Shown here piece by piece: positions 43,246 to 53,748 of a stretch of DNA of 64,000 nt. This DNA comes from Planctomycetota bacterium (GTDB lineage Bacteria; Planctomycetota; Planctomycetia; Pirellulales; Lacipirellulaceae). The stretch spans positions 30,948 through 94,947 of the forward strand of contig JAKOXH010000061.1 of assembly GCA_029781135.1 (NCBI GenBank), written 5' to 3'. Both the position numbers and the translations under genes were made by a program. Every line of letters begins with the position of its first letter. The first letter of the stretch is position 1. The notes beneath the pieces were generated by a model, which saw nothing but the letters and a program-made list of their open reading frames with translations, had not been told where the DNA came from and ran no database searches.

Positions 43246-46200
43246 GTGTGCTCGATGCGATTGCCTGGATCCGCGATGAAGTGAATCCCAAGGGCCGAAC
43301 TTGGGAGGAGTTCTATCGCAATCGGTGGCAGCACGACAAAATCATTCGCAGCACGCACGGCGTGAATTGCACGGGCGGCTGCACGTGGCAAATTCACGTG
43401 AAGGACGGCATCGTCACGTGGGAAATGCAGGGGCTCGATTACCCCGCGTTGGAAGCCGGCATCCCGCCGTATGAACCGCGTGGCTGTCAACGCGGCATTT
43501 CGTATAGCTGGTATCTCTACAGCCCGCTGCGCGTGAAGTATCCGTACATCCGCGGCGCGCTACTGGATTTGTGGCGGAAGGCGCGAGCCGATCACCAAGA
43601 CCCGGCCGCCGCGTGGAAGAGCCTGGTCGAGAATCCCGACGCCCGCCGCCGTTGGCAACGGGCCCGCGGCAAGGGCGGCCTGCGCCGCACCGATTGGGAC
43701 ACGGTGCTCGAAATCATCGCGGCGTCGCTCGTACATACGATCAAGTCGCATGGCCCCGATCGCATTGCCGGTTTTTCCCCCATTCCGGCCATGTCGATGA
43801 TCAGTTACGCGGCCGGCTCGCGGCTCCTGCAACTTCTCGGCGGCATTTCACTGTCGTTCTACGACTGGTACTGCGACTTGCCGAGTGCGTCGCCGGAAAC
43901 GTGGGGCGAACAGACCGACGTTGCCGAAAGCGCCGACTGGTACCATGCCAAGTTGCTGGCGGTCATGGGCGCCAACCTCAACATGACGCGCACGCCCGAT
44001 TGCCACTTCGCCGCCGAGGCTCGGCACAATGGCACGAAGATGTGGGTCTTCGCACCCGATTTTAGCCAAGTGTCGAAGTACGCCGATGAGTGGATCGATA
44101 TCAACGCCGGGCAAGATGGCGCGTGGTGGATGGCCGTCAATCACGTGCTGCTGACCGAGTTCCATCACCAGCGCACGGTACCTTACTTCGACAAATACAC
44201 GCGCAAGTTCACCGATGCGCCCTACCTCGTCGAACTCAAGCAGGATACCGACGGCGTGGTGCGGCCGGGCCAGTTGTTGCGTGCCGGCCGGCTGAAACAG
44301 TACGCCGACGAGCAGCATGGCGACTGGAAGTTCCTCATGTGGGACGAGCAGAGCAACGCGCCCAAAATGCCAATGGGAAGCGTCGGCCACCGCTGGGGCG
44401 ACGTGAAGGGCAAGTGGAATTTGTTGCTCAAGGATGGCAAGGACGGCAGCGAGATTCAGCCGGAGCTCACGTTCCTCTCGCAAAACAACGGGGTCGTCCA
44501 AGTTGAGTTCGACGATTTTGGCATGGGCACGGTCTATCGACGCGGTGTGCCAGTGCGCACGATCAAGACCGCCGATGGCGCGCAAGTACAGGTGGCGACC
44601 ATCTACGACCTGCTGATGGCCCAGTACGGCATCAACCGTGGCTTGGCGGGCGACTACCCAGCCAGCTACGACGATGCGGATGCGCCCTTCACGCCCGCCT
44701 GGTCGGAAAAGTACACGGGGCGTGGCCGCGATGATGTGATTCGCTTTGCCCGCGAGTGGGGCCGCACGGCCGAACTGACCGAGGGCAAATGCACGATCAT
44801 CATCGGCGCGGGCATTAACCATTGGTACCACGCGAATTTGATGTACCGGGCCGGCATTCACGCGCTCATGTTCTGCGGCTGCGTCGGCAAGAATGGCGGC
44901 GGGTTGGCCCACTACGTCGGCCAAGAGAAGCTGGCGCCGGCCGAGTCGTGGGCATCGATCATGTCGGCTCGCGATTGGCATTCGACGCCGCGGTTGCAGA
45001 ACGCGCCGAGTTGGCATTACGTTCACTCCGACCAGTGGCGCTACGAAAAGGATTTCACCGACTATCACACGGTTCCCAAGCAGCGCGACCCGGACAACCT
45101 GGCGCACGGCCATGCAATGGACATGCAGGTCCGCGCGGTGCGCAACGGTTGGCTGCCATTCTATCCGCAGTTCCCCGAGAACCCGATCAAGGTGGCGGCA
45201 GCCGCCCGACAGACTGGTGCCAAGACGCATGATGAGATCGTGGCGCGTGTCGTGGAGCGGCTCAAGAACCGCGACCTCAAGTTTTCGGTGGAAGACCCGG
45301 ATGCCGAAGCGAATTGGCCGCGGGTGTGGTTCATTTGGCGCGGCAACGCGCTCATGTCGAGCGCCAAGGGCCATGAATATTTTCTGAGGCACTACCTCGG
45401 CACACATGACAACAGCGTTAACGAAGATATGGCCGCCGACTCGGTGAAAGAGATCGTGTGGCACAAGAACGCGCCGCAAGGCAAGATGGACCTCGTGGTC
45501 GATCTGAACTTCCGGATGGATACCTCGGCGTTGTATTCGGACATCGTGCTGCCGGCCGCCACGTGGTACGAAAAGGCCGACCTCAATTCGACCGACATGC
45601 ACAGCTTTATCCACCCGCTCTCCAAGGCGGTGCCGCCGTGCTGGGAGTCGAAGAGCGACTGGCAAATCTTCCAGGCCGTGGCGCAGAAGTTTTCGGAATT
45701 GGCGGCCAAGCATTTCCCCGAACCGGTGGAAGACCTGGTGGCGGCGCCGCTCGCACACGATTCGCCAGCCGAAATCGCCCAGCCGACGATGAAGCAGTGG
45801 ATCAATGGCGGCGTGCCGGCAGTCCCGGGCAAGACGATGCCCAACTTGAAAGTCGTCACGCGCGACTACAAGAATATTTTCAATCAGTTCATTTCTTACG
45901 GTCCGAATGTTCGAGAAACCGGTCTGGGAGCCCACGGCACGAATTACTCCATCAAGGACGAGTACGATGAGTACCGAAAAACGCAGCCCAGCGTGACTTG
46001 GAACGGCAACACGTATCCATCGTTGCGGCGCGACACGGAAGTCTGCAACGTCGTTCTCCACTTCGCCACCGTCACCAATGGCGAGTTGGCGTATCGCTCG
46101 TACAAAAACATGGAAGAGAAGACCGGCGTGCCACTCGTCCATTTGGCAGAGAAGAATCGCGGTGTGCGGGCCACTTATGAAGACCTGCAGTGCCAGCCGC

Positions 46201-46901
46201 AGCGGTTCATCAACAGCCCGATGTGGTCGGGGCTGATCGAGAACGGGCGGACCTACTCGGCATTCACTTATAACGTCGATGCCGATGTGCCCTGGCGAAC
46301 GCTTACTGGCCGGCAGCACTTTTATCTCGATCACCCCGTTTACATCCAGTTCGGCGAACACGTGCCGACCTACAAGCCGAAGCCGCTGCCGACGCAGTAT
46401 GCCGACCTCACGTTCAGCGAGGGCGAGGTGCCGCGCGATTCGAAGGTGCTCACGCTCAATTACCTCACGCCGCACGGCAAATGGCACATTCATTCGACCT
46501 ACGGCGACAACCAACGAATGACAACCCTTTCGCGTGGCGTCGATCCGCTGTGGATCAGCGTGCAGGATGCCGAGCACATTGGCATCGATGACAACGATTG
46601 GGTCGAAGTGTTCAACGACAATGGCGTCGTGGTCACGCGGGCGGCGGTGAGTGCGCGGATTCCGCCTGGCATCTGCATTCAATATCACTCACCGGAACGC
46701 ACCTACAGCGTGCCGCTATCGCCGTTGCGGAAAAACCGCCGTGCCGGCGGTCACAATAGCCTCACACGCACGCGGCTAAAACCGAATTTCATGATCGGCG
46801 GCTACGGGCAGTTCACGTATCACTTCAACTACTGGGGCCCGATCGGTTGCAATCGCGACACCCACATCATCATCCGCAAGTGCCCCACGGTGAAATTCTA
46901 A
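43242..46901 (+). CDS. narG: Membrane-bound nitrate reductase alpha subunit
   Basis: 1219 residues, like E. coli NarG (1247). Mo-bis-MGD subunit that reduces nitrate to nitrite. The FS0 [4Fe-4S] ligands His39, Cys43, Cys47 and Cys82 are in STHGVNCTGGC and PRGCQRG; the Mo ligand Asp212 is in YDWYCDLPSASPETWGEQTD. There is no Tat signal, so the active site faces the cytoplasm. Co-linear to E. coli NarG throughout (for example LYSDIVLPAATWYEK, ending in NWGPIGCNRD-like FNYWGPIGCNRD). Cytoplasmic Nitrobacter-type nitrite oxidoreductases are close relatives, so direction is inferred from the operon. Confidence 0.96.
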   Translation: MSVLDAIAWIRDEVNPKGRTWEEFYRNRWQHDKIIRSTHGVNCTGGCTWQIHVKDGIVTWEMQGLDYPALEAGIPPYEPRGCQRGISYSWYLYSPLRVKYPYIRGALLDLWRKARADHQDPAAAWKSLVENPDARRRWQRARGKGGLRRTDWDTVLEIIAASLVHTIKSHGPDRIAGFSPIPAMSMISYAAGSRLLQLLGGISLSFYDWYCDLPSASPETWGEQTDVAESADWYHAKLLAVMGANLNMTRTPDCHFAAEARHNGTKMWVFAPDFSQVSKYADEWIDINAGQDGAWWMAVNHVLLTEFHHQRTVPYFDKYTRKFTDAPYLVELKQDTDGVVRPGQLLRAGRLKQYADEQHGDWKFLMWDEQSNAPKMPMGSVGHRWGDVKGKWNLLLKDGKDGSEIQPELTFLSQNNGVVQVEFDDFGMGTVYRRGVPVRTIKTADGAQVQVATIYDLLMAQYGINRGLAGDYPASYDDADAPFTPAWSEKYTGRGRDDVIRFAREWGRTAELTEGKCTIIIGAGINHWYHANLMYRAGIHALMFCGCVGKNGGGLAHYVGQEKLAPAESWASIMSARDWHSTPRLQNAPSWHYVHSDQWRYEKDFTDYHTVPKQRDPDNLAHGHAMDMQVRAVRNGWLPFYPQFPENPIKVAAAARQTGAKTHDEIVARVVERLKNRDLKFSVEDPDAEANWPRVWFIWRGNALMSSAKGHEYFLRHYLGTHDNSVNEDMAADSVKEIVWHKNAPQGKMDLVVDLNFRMDTSALYSDIVLPAATWYEKADLNSTDMHSFIHPLSKAVPPCWESKSDWQIFQAVAQKFSELAAKHFPEPVEDLVAAPLAHDSPAEIAQPTMKQWINGGVPAVPGKTMPNLKVVTRDYKNIFNQFISYGPNVRETGLGAHGTNYSIKDEYDEYRKTQPSVTWNGNTYPSLRRDTEVCNVVLHFATVTNGELAYRSYKNMEEKTGVPLVHLAEKNRGVRATYEDLQCQPQRFINSPMWSGLIENGRTYSAFTYNVDADVPWRTLTGRQHFYLDHPVYIQFGEHVPTYKPKPLPTQYADLTFSEGEVPRDSKVLTLNYLTPHGKWHIHSTYGDNQRMTTLSRGVDPLWISVQDAEHIGIDDNDWVEVFNDNGVVVTRAAVSARIPPGICIQYHSPERTYSVPLSPLRKNRRAGGHNSLTRTRLKPNFMIGGYGQFTYHFNYWGPIGCNRDTHIIIRKCPTVKF

Positions 46902-46920
46902 GGGGACAAGGAACCGCACG

Positions 46921-48413
<1,493 letters not shown>

Positions 48414-48414
<1 letters not shown>

Positions 48415-49202
48415 TGCACGATTTGCCGATCCTACAAGCAATCGACTCGGTGCAGCCGGAACCGGAAAAAGTGCGCATACTGGGCACGATCAGCCGGTTG
48501 CTGAGTTACCCGGACAAACACTACGTGCCGTTGGTCGAGTTGCTGTACTTGCTCGTACAGAGCGAACATGCCGACGTGGCCCGTGGCATTGGCGAGTTCG
48601 GCCAGTATGTGGAGCAATGCACCGAATACGAATTGGAGGAAGCCTACACGCGCACGTTCGATGTGAATCCATCGTGTGCGCTCGAAATTGGCTGGCACCT
48701 GTTTGGTGAAGATTACATGCGTGGCCAGTTTCTCGTGCGCATGCGAGGTGAACTGGCCAAGTACGAGATTCCGGAATCGAGCGAACTGCCCGACCATCTT
48801 ACGCATGTGCTGGCAGTGATCGCGGCCATGCCCGAGGATGATGCCCGCATGTTTTCGCAGGCCTGCGTATTCCCCGCTCTGCACAAGATGCAGACGGCCC
48901 TCGACAAAACAGAATCGCCTTATCGCCACGTGATCCGTTGCTTGATCGCGGTGCTCGAACAGTATTACGGGCCGAGTGAACCGTGGGGCGAAAACGACGA
49001 GCGGCAGCTACGGAACGCCGACGCCTTTCCCGGCCAGAACGGGCCGCGTCCGCGTGGCCTGGCCGACCCTCTGCGTTCCTATCCGCTGCCACACTCAGGC
49101 GCTTGCGGCACGTCGGTGATCGTGCCGTTCCAAATGCAATACACAGCATCGACCGACGGCCCAGCCGATGATAGTGGTCTTCGCCCGGGGAACGAATCAT
49201 GA
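48414..49202 (+). CDS. narJ: Nitrate reductase assembly chaperone
   Basis: 262 residues. TorD/NarJ-type helical chaperone: ISRLLSYPDKHYVPL, then EEAYTRTFDVNPSCALEIGWHLFGEDYMRGQFLVRMR, the conserved NarJ block. It binds apo-NarG and helps Mo cofactor and FS0 insertion; it is not part of the final enzyme. The C-terminal 60 residues are longer than usual and Pro/Gly-rich. Its stop overlaps narI by four bases. Confidence 0.93.
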
Positions 49203-49885
49203 GCCAGCACTTTCTCGATCAATTCCTATTCGTGGCGCTGCCCTACGTGTGCCTGTTCACGTTTTTTCTGATGACGGTGTACCGGTATCGCGTGCAGTCG
49301 TTTTCGTATTCGAGCCTGTCGAGCCAGTTTCTCGAAAACAAGAATCACTTTTGGACCGTGGTGCCGTTTCACTATGGCATCCTCGTGATTACGGCCGGCC
49401 ACTTGATCGCGTTCCTGATGCCGCGTTCGCTGCTGGCGTGGAACAGTGTACCCTGGCGGCTGTATGTGCTGGAAATCGCGGCGCTGGCGTTCGGTATTCT
49501 CACGCTGATCGGCCTCGTGGGCGTCATTGTGCGGCGGGCCACGAGCGTCAAAATTCGCAAGGTGACCACGCCGACCGACTGGATCTTGTTCGGCATGTTG
49601 CTTGTGCAAACCGTCAGTGGCGTCAGCCAGGCGCTGATATATCCGTGGGGTTCGGCCTGGTTCGCCACGAGTCTCTCGCCGTACCTATGGTCGATCGTGA
49701 AACTCACACCCGATGTGAGCTACGTGGTCGCAATGCCGTGGCTCGTCAAGCTGCACATCGTCTTGGCGTTCCTGACGATCGGCTTCTTCCCATTTACCCG
49801 TTTGGTCCACGTGCTCGTGATCCCCAATCCTTATTTGTGGCGCAAACCGCAGGTGGTGCGCTGGTACAGCCGTCATACCAAATGA
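49199..49885 (+). CDS. narI: Nitrate reductase gamma subunit (cytochrome b)
   Basis: 228 residues, five membrane helices. The heme b ligands correspond to E. coli NarI: His58 and His68 in PFHYGILVITAGH, His186 and His204 in KLHIVLAFLTIGFFPFTRLVH. It oxidises quinol on the outer side and passes electrons through NarH to NarG. Standard length. Confidence 0.95.
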   Translation: MSQHFLDQFLFVALPYVCLFTFFLMTVYRYRVQSFSYSSLSSQFLENKNHFWTVVPFHYGILVITAGHLIAFLMPRSLLAWNSVPWRLYVLEIAALAFGILTLIGLVGVIVRRATSVKIRKVTTPTDWILFGMLLVQTVSGVSQALIYPWGSAWFATSLSPYLWSIVKLTPDVSYVVAMPWLVKLHIVLAFLTIGFFPFTRLVHVLVIPNPYLWRKPQVVRWYSRHTK

Positions 49886-49924
49886 CCATTGATCGTATTG
49901 TAGTCTCGCAATTTGCCCCTCACC

Positions 49925-51451
49925 ATGAACCACGACTTAACGCCCGCAGAACAACGCACTGGTTGGTGGATTCTGGCCATCAACACGCTGGCGTTCACTG
50001 TTTGTTTTGCCGCCTGGATGATGAATGGCGTGCTGATGACATTCTTGGTGGATAACGGCCTACAGACGTGGGGTCCGACGGAGATGGGCTGGCTCATCGG
50101 CATGCCGGTGCTTTCGGGTTCGATCTTTCGGTTGCCGCTGGGCGTGGCGACCGATAAATGGGGCGGTCGAATCGTCTTCGGCCTGTTGCTGTTGTTCGCG
50201 GCGATTCCCATGTATCTGGTCAGCTACTGCAATACGTACTGGCAGTTTTTGCTGGCCAGCTTTGGGTTCGGTTTCTGCGGTACGAGCTTCGCCGTCGGCA
50301 TTGCGTACACTTCGGTGTGGTTTCCCAAGCATCGCCAGGGCACGGCCTTGGGGATCTTCGGCGCCGGCAATGCCGGGGCGGCGCTTACCAGTTTTGGGGC
50401 ACCTCACATTCTCGCGTGGCTCACGGCGAACGGCGAGCAGTTAGAAGGGTGGCGGAACCTGCCGAAACTCTACTCGGCCGTGCTGGTGGCGATGGGCGTG
50501 ATCTTCCTGCTCGTCACCAAACGGCGGCTCGCCCCGGGCAGCGCCGCGAAAACATTGATCCAGCGGCTCGAGCCGTTACGGCACATGCGCGTGTGGCGAT
50601 TCGGGTTGTACTATTTCTTCGTGTTCGGCGGATTCGTGGCGCTCGCGCAGTGGCTCGTGCCGTATTACGTCAATGCCTACGCCACGAGTGTGGCCTTGGC
50701 CGGGGCACTGGCGGCCTGCAACAGCCTGCCGTCGGGCGTGATTCGCGCGATGGGCGGCTGGATGTCGGACCGCTGGGGTGCCCGCACGGTAATGTATTGG
50801 GTGCTCGGCTCTTCGCTCGTCTGCTGCCTACTGCTCATTGTGCCGCAAATGGATATCCATGCTCCAGGCAGCGGCATCACGGCCAATGCCACGGGAACCG
50901 TCACGGAAGTGACCGAGAGCAAGATCGTTCTCAAGTCGGCCAAAACCGGCCGCGAAACGACGTTTGCGCTGAAGCCGAGGGCGGGCGAGCTTGTTTCTGA
51001 AGAGGAACGAGCAAAAAACGTTCTCGTACTGCCCCGCTCGATGATGTGGCAGGAGCCGGTCGTCAAGACTGGACAGAAAGTGGTGAAGAAAGAGCTACTG
51101 GCTCGCGGCATCACCGAGATCTTCTTCCAGGCCAATATTTGGGTCTTCACCGGGCTGAGCTTGATTGCGGGGGCGGTGATGGGCATTGGCAAGGCGGCGG
51201 TCTACAAACACATTCCGGACTATTTTCCCGACGACGTGGGCGTCGTGGGCGGCATCGTCGGCGTCATCGGCGGGTTGGGCGGTTTCGTTTGCCCAGTGAT
51301 TTTCGGCTATCTTCTCAAGGCCACCGGCCTATGGACCTCGTGTTGGATGTTCTTCGTTGTCATCATCGCCATTTGCCTCATTTGGATGCACATCGTCATC
51401 CAACGCATGATGCGCAAACAAGCCCCGGTAATCTCCACCCGTATCGAGTGA
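49925..51451 (+). CDS. narK: Nitrate/nitrite MFS transporter 1 with an inserted domain
   Basis: 508 residues from the ATG at 49925. NarK-type MFS: LVDNGLQTWGPTEMGWLIGMPVLSGSIFRLP and the signature GAGNAGAALTSFG. Unlike usual NarK (about 430-460), it has about 97 residues placed between two helices (50842-51132): first a beta-rich segment (GTVTEVTESKIVLKSAK), then VVKTGQKVVKKELLARG, like a small barrel. The inserted part is probably cytoplasmic or periplasmic loop. It exchanges nitrate for nitrite or imports nitrate with protons. It is followed after seven bases by a second NarK. Confidence 0.9.
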   Translation: MNHDLTPAEQRTGWWILAINTLAFTVCFAAWMMNGVLMTFLVDNGLQTWGPTEMGWLIGMPVLSGSIFRLPLGVATDKWGGRIVFGLLLLFAAIPMYLVSYCNTYWQFLLASFGFGFCGTSFAVGIAYTSVWFPKHRQGTALGIFGAGNAGAALTSFGAPHILAWLTANGEQLEGWRNLPKLYSAVLVAMGVIFLLVTKRRLAPGSAAKTLIQRLEPLRHMRVWRFGLYYFFVFGGFVALAQWLVPYYVNAYATSVALAGALAACNSLPSGVIRAMGGWMSDRWGARTVMYWVLGSSLVCCLLLIVPQMDIHAPGSGITANATGTVTEVTESKIVLKSAKTGRETTFALKPRAGELVSEEERAKNVLVLPRSMMWQEPVVKTGQKVVKKELLARGITEIFFQANIWVFTGLSLIAGAVMGIGKAAVYKHIPDYFPDDVGVVGGIVGVIGGLGGFVCPVIFGYLLKATGLWTSCWMFFVVIIAICLIWMHIVIQRMMRKQAPVISTRIE

Positions 51452-51458
51452 ATCTCCG

Positions 51459-53048
51459 ATGGCAAGTACACCAGAAAAATGGGATGTCGAGGACGCCGTC
51501 TTTTGGGATTCGACCGGAAAGTCGACCGCCTATCGCAATCTGTGGGTGTCGATTCCCAACTTGCTGTGCGGGTTCTCGGTGTGGATGTATTGGGGCATGA
51601 TCGTGGCCTCGATGCAGCGGCTCCATTTCGCCAACCCGGAGCTATTTAACTTCACCGACAGCGCCGGCAAGCCCTACAATGAGTCGGGTTATCGGGCACT
51701 ATTGTTCACGCTGCCGGCGGTGGCGGGCTTGGCCGGGGCCACGCTCCGCATTCCCAACTCGTTCATGATCGCGATCTGCGGCGGGCGCAACGTCAAATAC
51801 ATGACGACCGTGCTGCTCATCGTCCCGGCGCTGCTGACCGGTATTGCTCTCCAGAACCCCCACACGCCGTTTTACGTATATACGATCCTGGCCGCACTCT
51901 CCGGCGTCGGTGGTGGGGCGTTCGCTTCGAGTATGTCGAATATCTCGTTCTTCTTTCCCAAACGGATGCAAGGTCTTGCCCTGGGCCTCAACGCGGGCCT
52001 CGGCAATGCCGGCGTCAGCGTCATGCAGCTGCTGATTCCCTGGGCGATCACATTCGGCTTGTTCGGTTCTCTCGGCGGCGATCCGCAACAGTTCACGGTG
52101 GCCGGCAAGCCCCAACAAATGTGGCTGCAGAATGCAACGCTGATTTGGGTGCCGATCATGATGGTGCTGGCGATCATGGTATGGCTTTTCATGAACAACC
52201 TGCCGCAGCATCGCTGCGGTTCCACGCCCTCGGCGATTTGCAAATACTTGTGGCTACAAACGATTGGTTTCGTGGGCACCGCGGCGGGCGTCATTTTCCT
52301 GCTCTTTATTCCGCTGCCGATTCCCGAGTTGCTCCGCATCATCTTGGTCCTGCTGGCGTCGGTGATCGTGACGCTGCTCGGCATGCGATTCGCCACGCCG
52401 CAGGCAATTCAGCAACCGCTCCACAACCAATTCGCGATCTTTCGCAACAAACACAATTGGATCATGACCTGGCTCTATGTAATGACGTTCGGTTCGTTCA
52501 TCGGTTATTCGAATGCTTTTCCGAAACTGATTGAAGACGTGTTCGTCACGAAGACCAACGGACTGGTGCCCTCGACGTACATTTGGATTGGCGCGGCGGT
52601 TGGGGCCTTGATTCGCCCCGTCGGCGGCTGGCTGGCCGACAAGCTAGGCGGCGCACGCGTTACGCAATGGGATACGTGGATTATGGTGGTTTCGACGCTC
52701 CTGGCCGGCTACATCGTGTCGTTGGCCGGCAAGAGCACGACCCCGGAAAAATACTTCATCCCATTTCTTGTGACGTTCATTGTATTGTTTGCGACGACCG
52801 GCATCGGCAACGGTTCCACGTTTCGGATGATTCCGATCATCTTTTCGAAAGAGCAAGCGGGGCCGGTCTTGGGGTGGACATCCGCCATTGCCGCGTACGG
52901 CGCGTATTTGATTCCTAAGGTGTTCGCGACGCAAATTGAGGCCCACACGCCCGAATATGCGCTATATGGATTTGCCGTCTATTACGCGAGTTGTCTGGCG
53001 GTGAACTGGTGGTATTACGCCCGCAAAGGTGCGGAAATCGAGTGCTGA
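51459..53048 (+). CDS. narK2: Nitrate/nitrite MFS transporter 2
   Basis: 529 residues, NarK/NarT group. The signatures GLGNAGVSVMQLL and TTGIGNGSTFRMIP are present, and an N-terminal extension (KWDVEDAVFWDSTGKSTAYRNLWVSIPNLL) typical of the second NarK type. It is clearly different from the preceding transporter, so the pair may be a nitrate importer and a nitrate/nitrite exchanger, as in Paracoccus and Thermus; which is which cannot be told. Confidence 0.92.
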   Translation: MASTPEKWDVEDAVFWDSTGKSTAYRNLWVSIPNLLCGFSVWMYWGMIVASMQRLHFANPELFNFTDSAGKPYNESGYRALLFTLPAVAGLAGATLRIPNSFMIAICGGRNVKYMTTVLLIVPALLTGIALQNPHTPFYVYTILAALSGVGGGAFASSMSNISFFFPKRMQGLALGLNAGLGNAGVSVMQLLIPWAITFGLFGSLGGDPQQFTVAGKPQQMWLQNATLIWVPIMMVLAIMVWLFMNNLPQHRCGSTPSAICKYLWLQTIGFVGTAAGVIFLLFIPLPIPELLRIILVLLASVIVTLLGMRFATPQAIQQPLHNQFAIFRNKHNWIMTWLYVMTFGSFIGYSNAFPKLIEDVFVTKTNGLVPSTYIWIGAAVGALIRPVGGWLADKLGGARVTQWDTWIMVVSTLLAGYIVSLAGKSTTPEKYFIPFLVTFIVLFATTGIGNGSTFRMIPIIFSKEQAGPVLGWTSAIAAYGAYLIPKVFATQIEAHTPEYALYGFAVYYASCLAVNWWYYARKGAEIEC

Positions 53049-53075
53049 GTCGGAGCCGATTCGGATTAGCGTGCT

Positions 53076-53729
53076 ATGCAGCAACGAGTGTTAACGATTG
53101 CCCTGATCATCGGCCTCGGCTTCAGCATCGCGCTGTTGGCTTCGGCGATGAGCGCGTGGCGGTTGCCCGATAATCAACAAGGTTATGCGCCGCAGCAACC
53201 GATCGCCTATTCACACCGGCTGCACGCGGGCGAATTGCAGATCAACTGCGTGTTTTGCCACTCGGCCGCCGAATCGAGCCGCTACGCCGGCATTCCTTCG
53301 TCGGATGTGTGCATGAAATGCCATCGCCTTGTGACGGCCCCGTACAACGTGATGCAACAGGAGTTGCAGCTTGCCGACAAGGAAAAACGCCCGCCGAAGA
53401 CGATCGTTTCGGCGGAACTCAAGAAGCTCTACGACTCGCTGGCCCTCGACGACAAACTGCAGCCGATTCCCGGACGCACACCCCAGTCGATCGCCTGGGT
53501 GCGCGTTCACAACCTGCCCGACTACGCCTGTTTCTCCCATCAGGCACACGTCGCGGCAGGTGTCACCTGTCAGTACTGTCATGGGCCAGTCGAGTCGATG
53601 GAGCGCATGCAGCAGTTCAGCACGTTGGCGATGGGCTGGTGCGTCAACTGCCACCGCGATGCGACCCGCAACGGCGTGAATGGCCGCCAAGTTCATGCCG
53701 CCACCGATTGCTCCGTTTGTCACCACTAG
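53076..53729 (+). CDS. actA: Alternative complex III pentaheme cytochrome c
   Basis: 217 residues. An N-terminal membrane helix (VLTIALIIGLGFSIALLASAM) and five CxxCH motifs: CVFCH (58), CMKCH (79), CQYCH, CVNCH and CSVCH at the C-terminal end. Five hemes and one anchor helix match ActA of the alternative complex III (ACIII). It receives electrons from the complex and delivers them to outside carriers. It starts 27 bases after narK2 without a promoter in between. Confidence 0.9.
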   Translation: MQQRVLTIALIIGLGFSIALLASAMSAWRLPDNQQGYAPQQPIAYSHRLHAGELQINCVFCHSAAESSRYAGIPSSDVCMKCHRLVTAPYNVMQQELQLADKEKRPPKTIVSAELKKLYDSLALDDKLQPIPGRTPQSIAWVRVHNLPDYACFSHQAHVAAGVTCQYCHGPVESMERMQQFSTLAMGWCVNCHRDATRNGVNGRQVHAATDCSVCHH

Positions 53730-53748
53730 AGATGTATTCCTTGCCGCG

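Noticed and set aside
43848..46688. 946-residue open frame on the minus strand opposite narG
   Set aside because: It lies entirely within narG, whose sequence matches the NarG family end to end. The antisense protein is His/Arg/Val-rich with no family motif; it follows from GC-rich codon bias.
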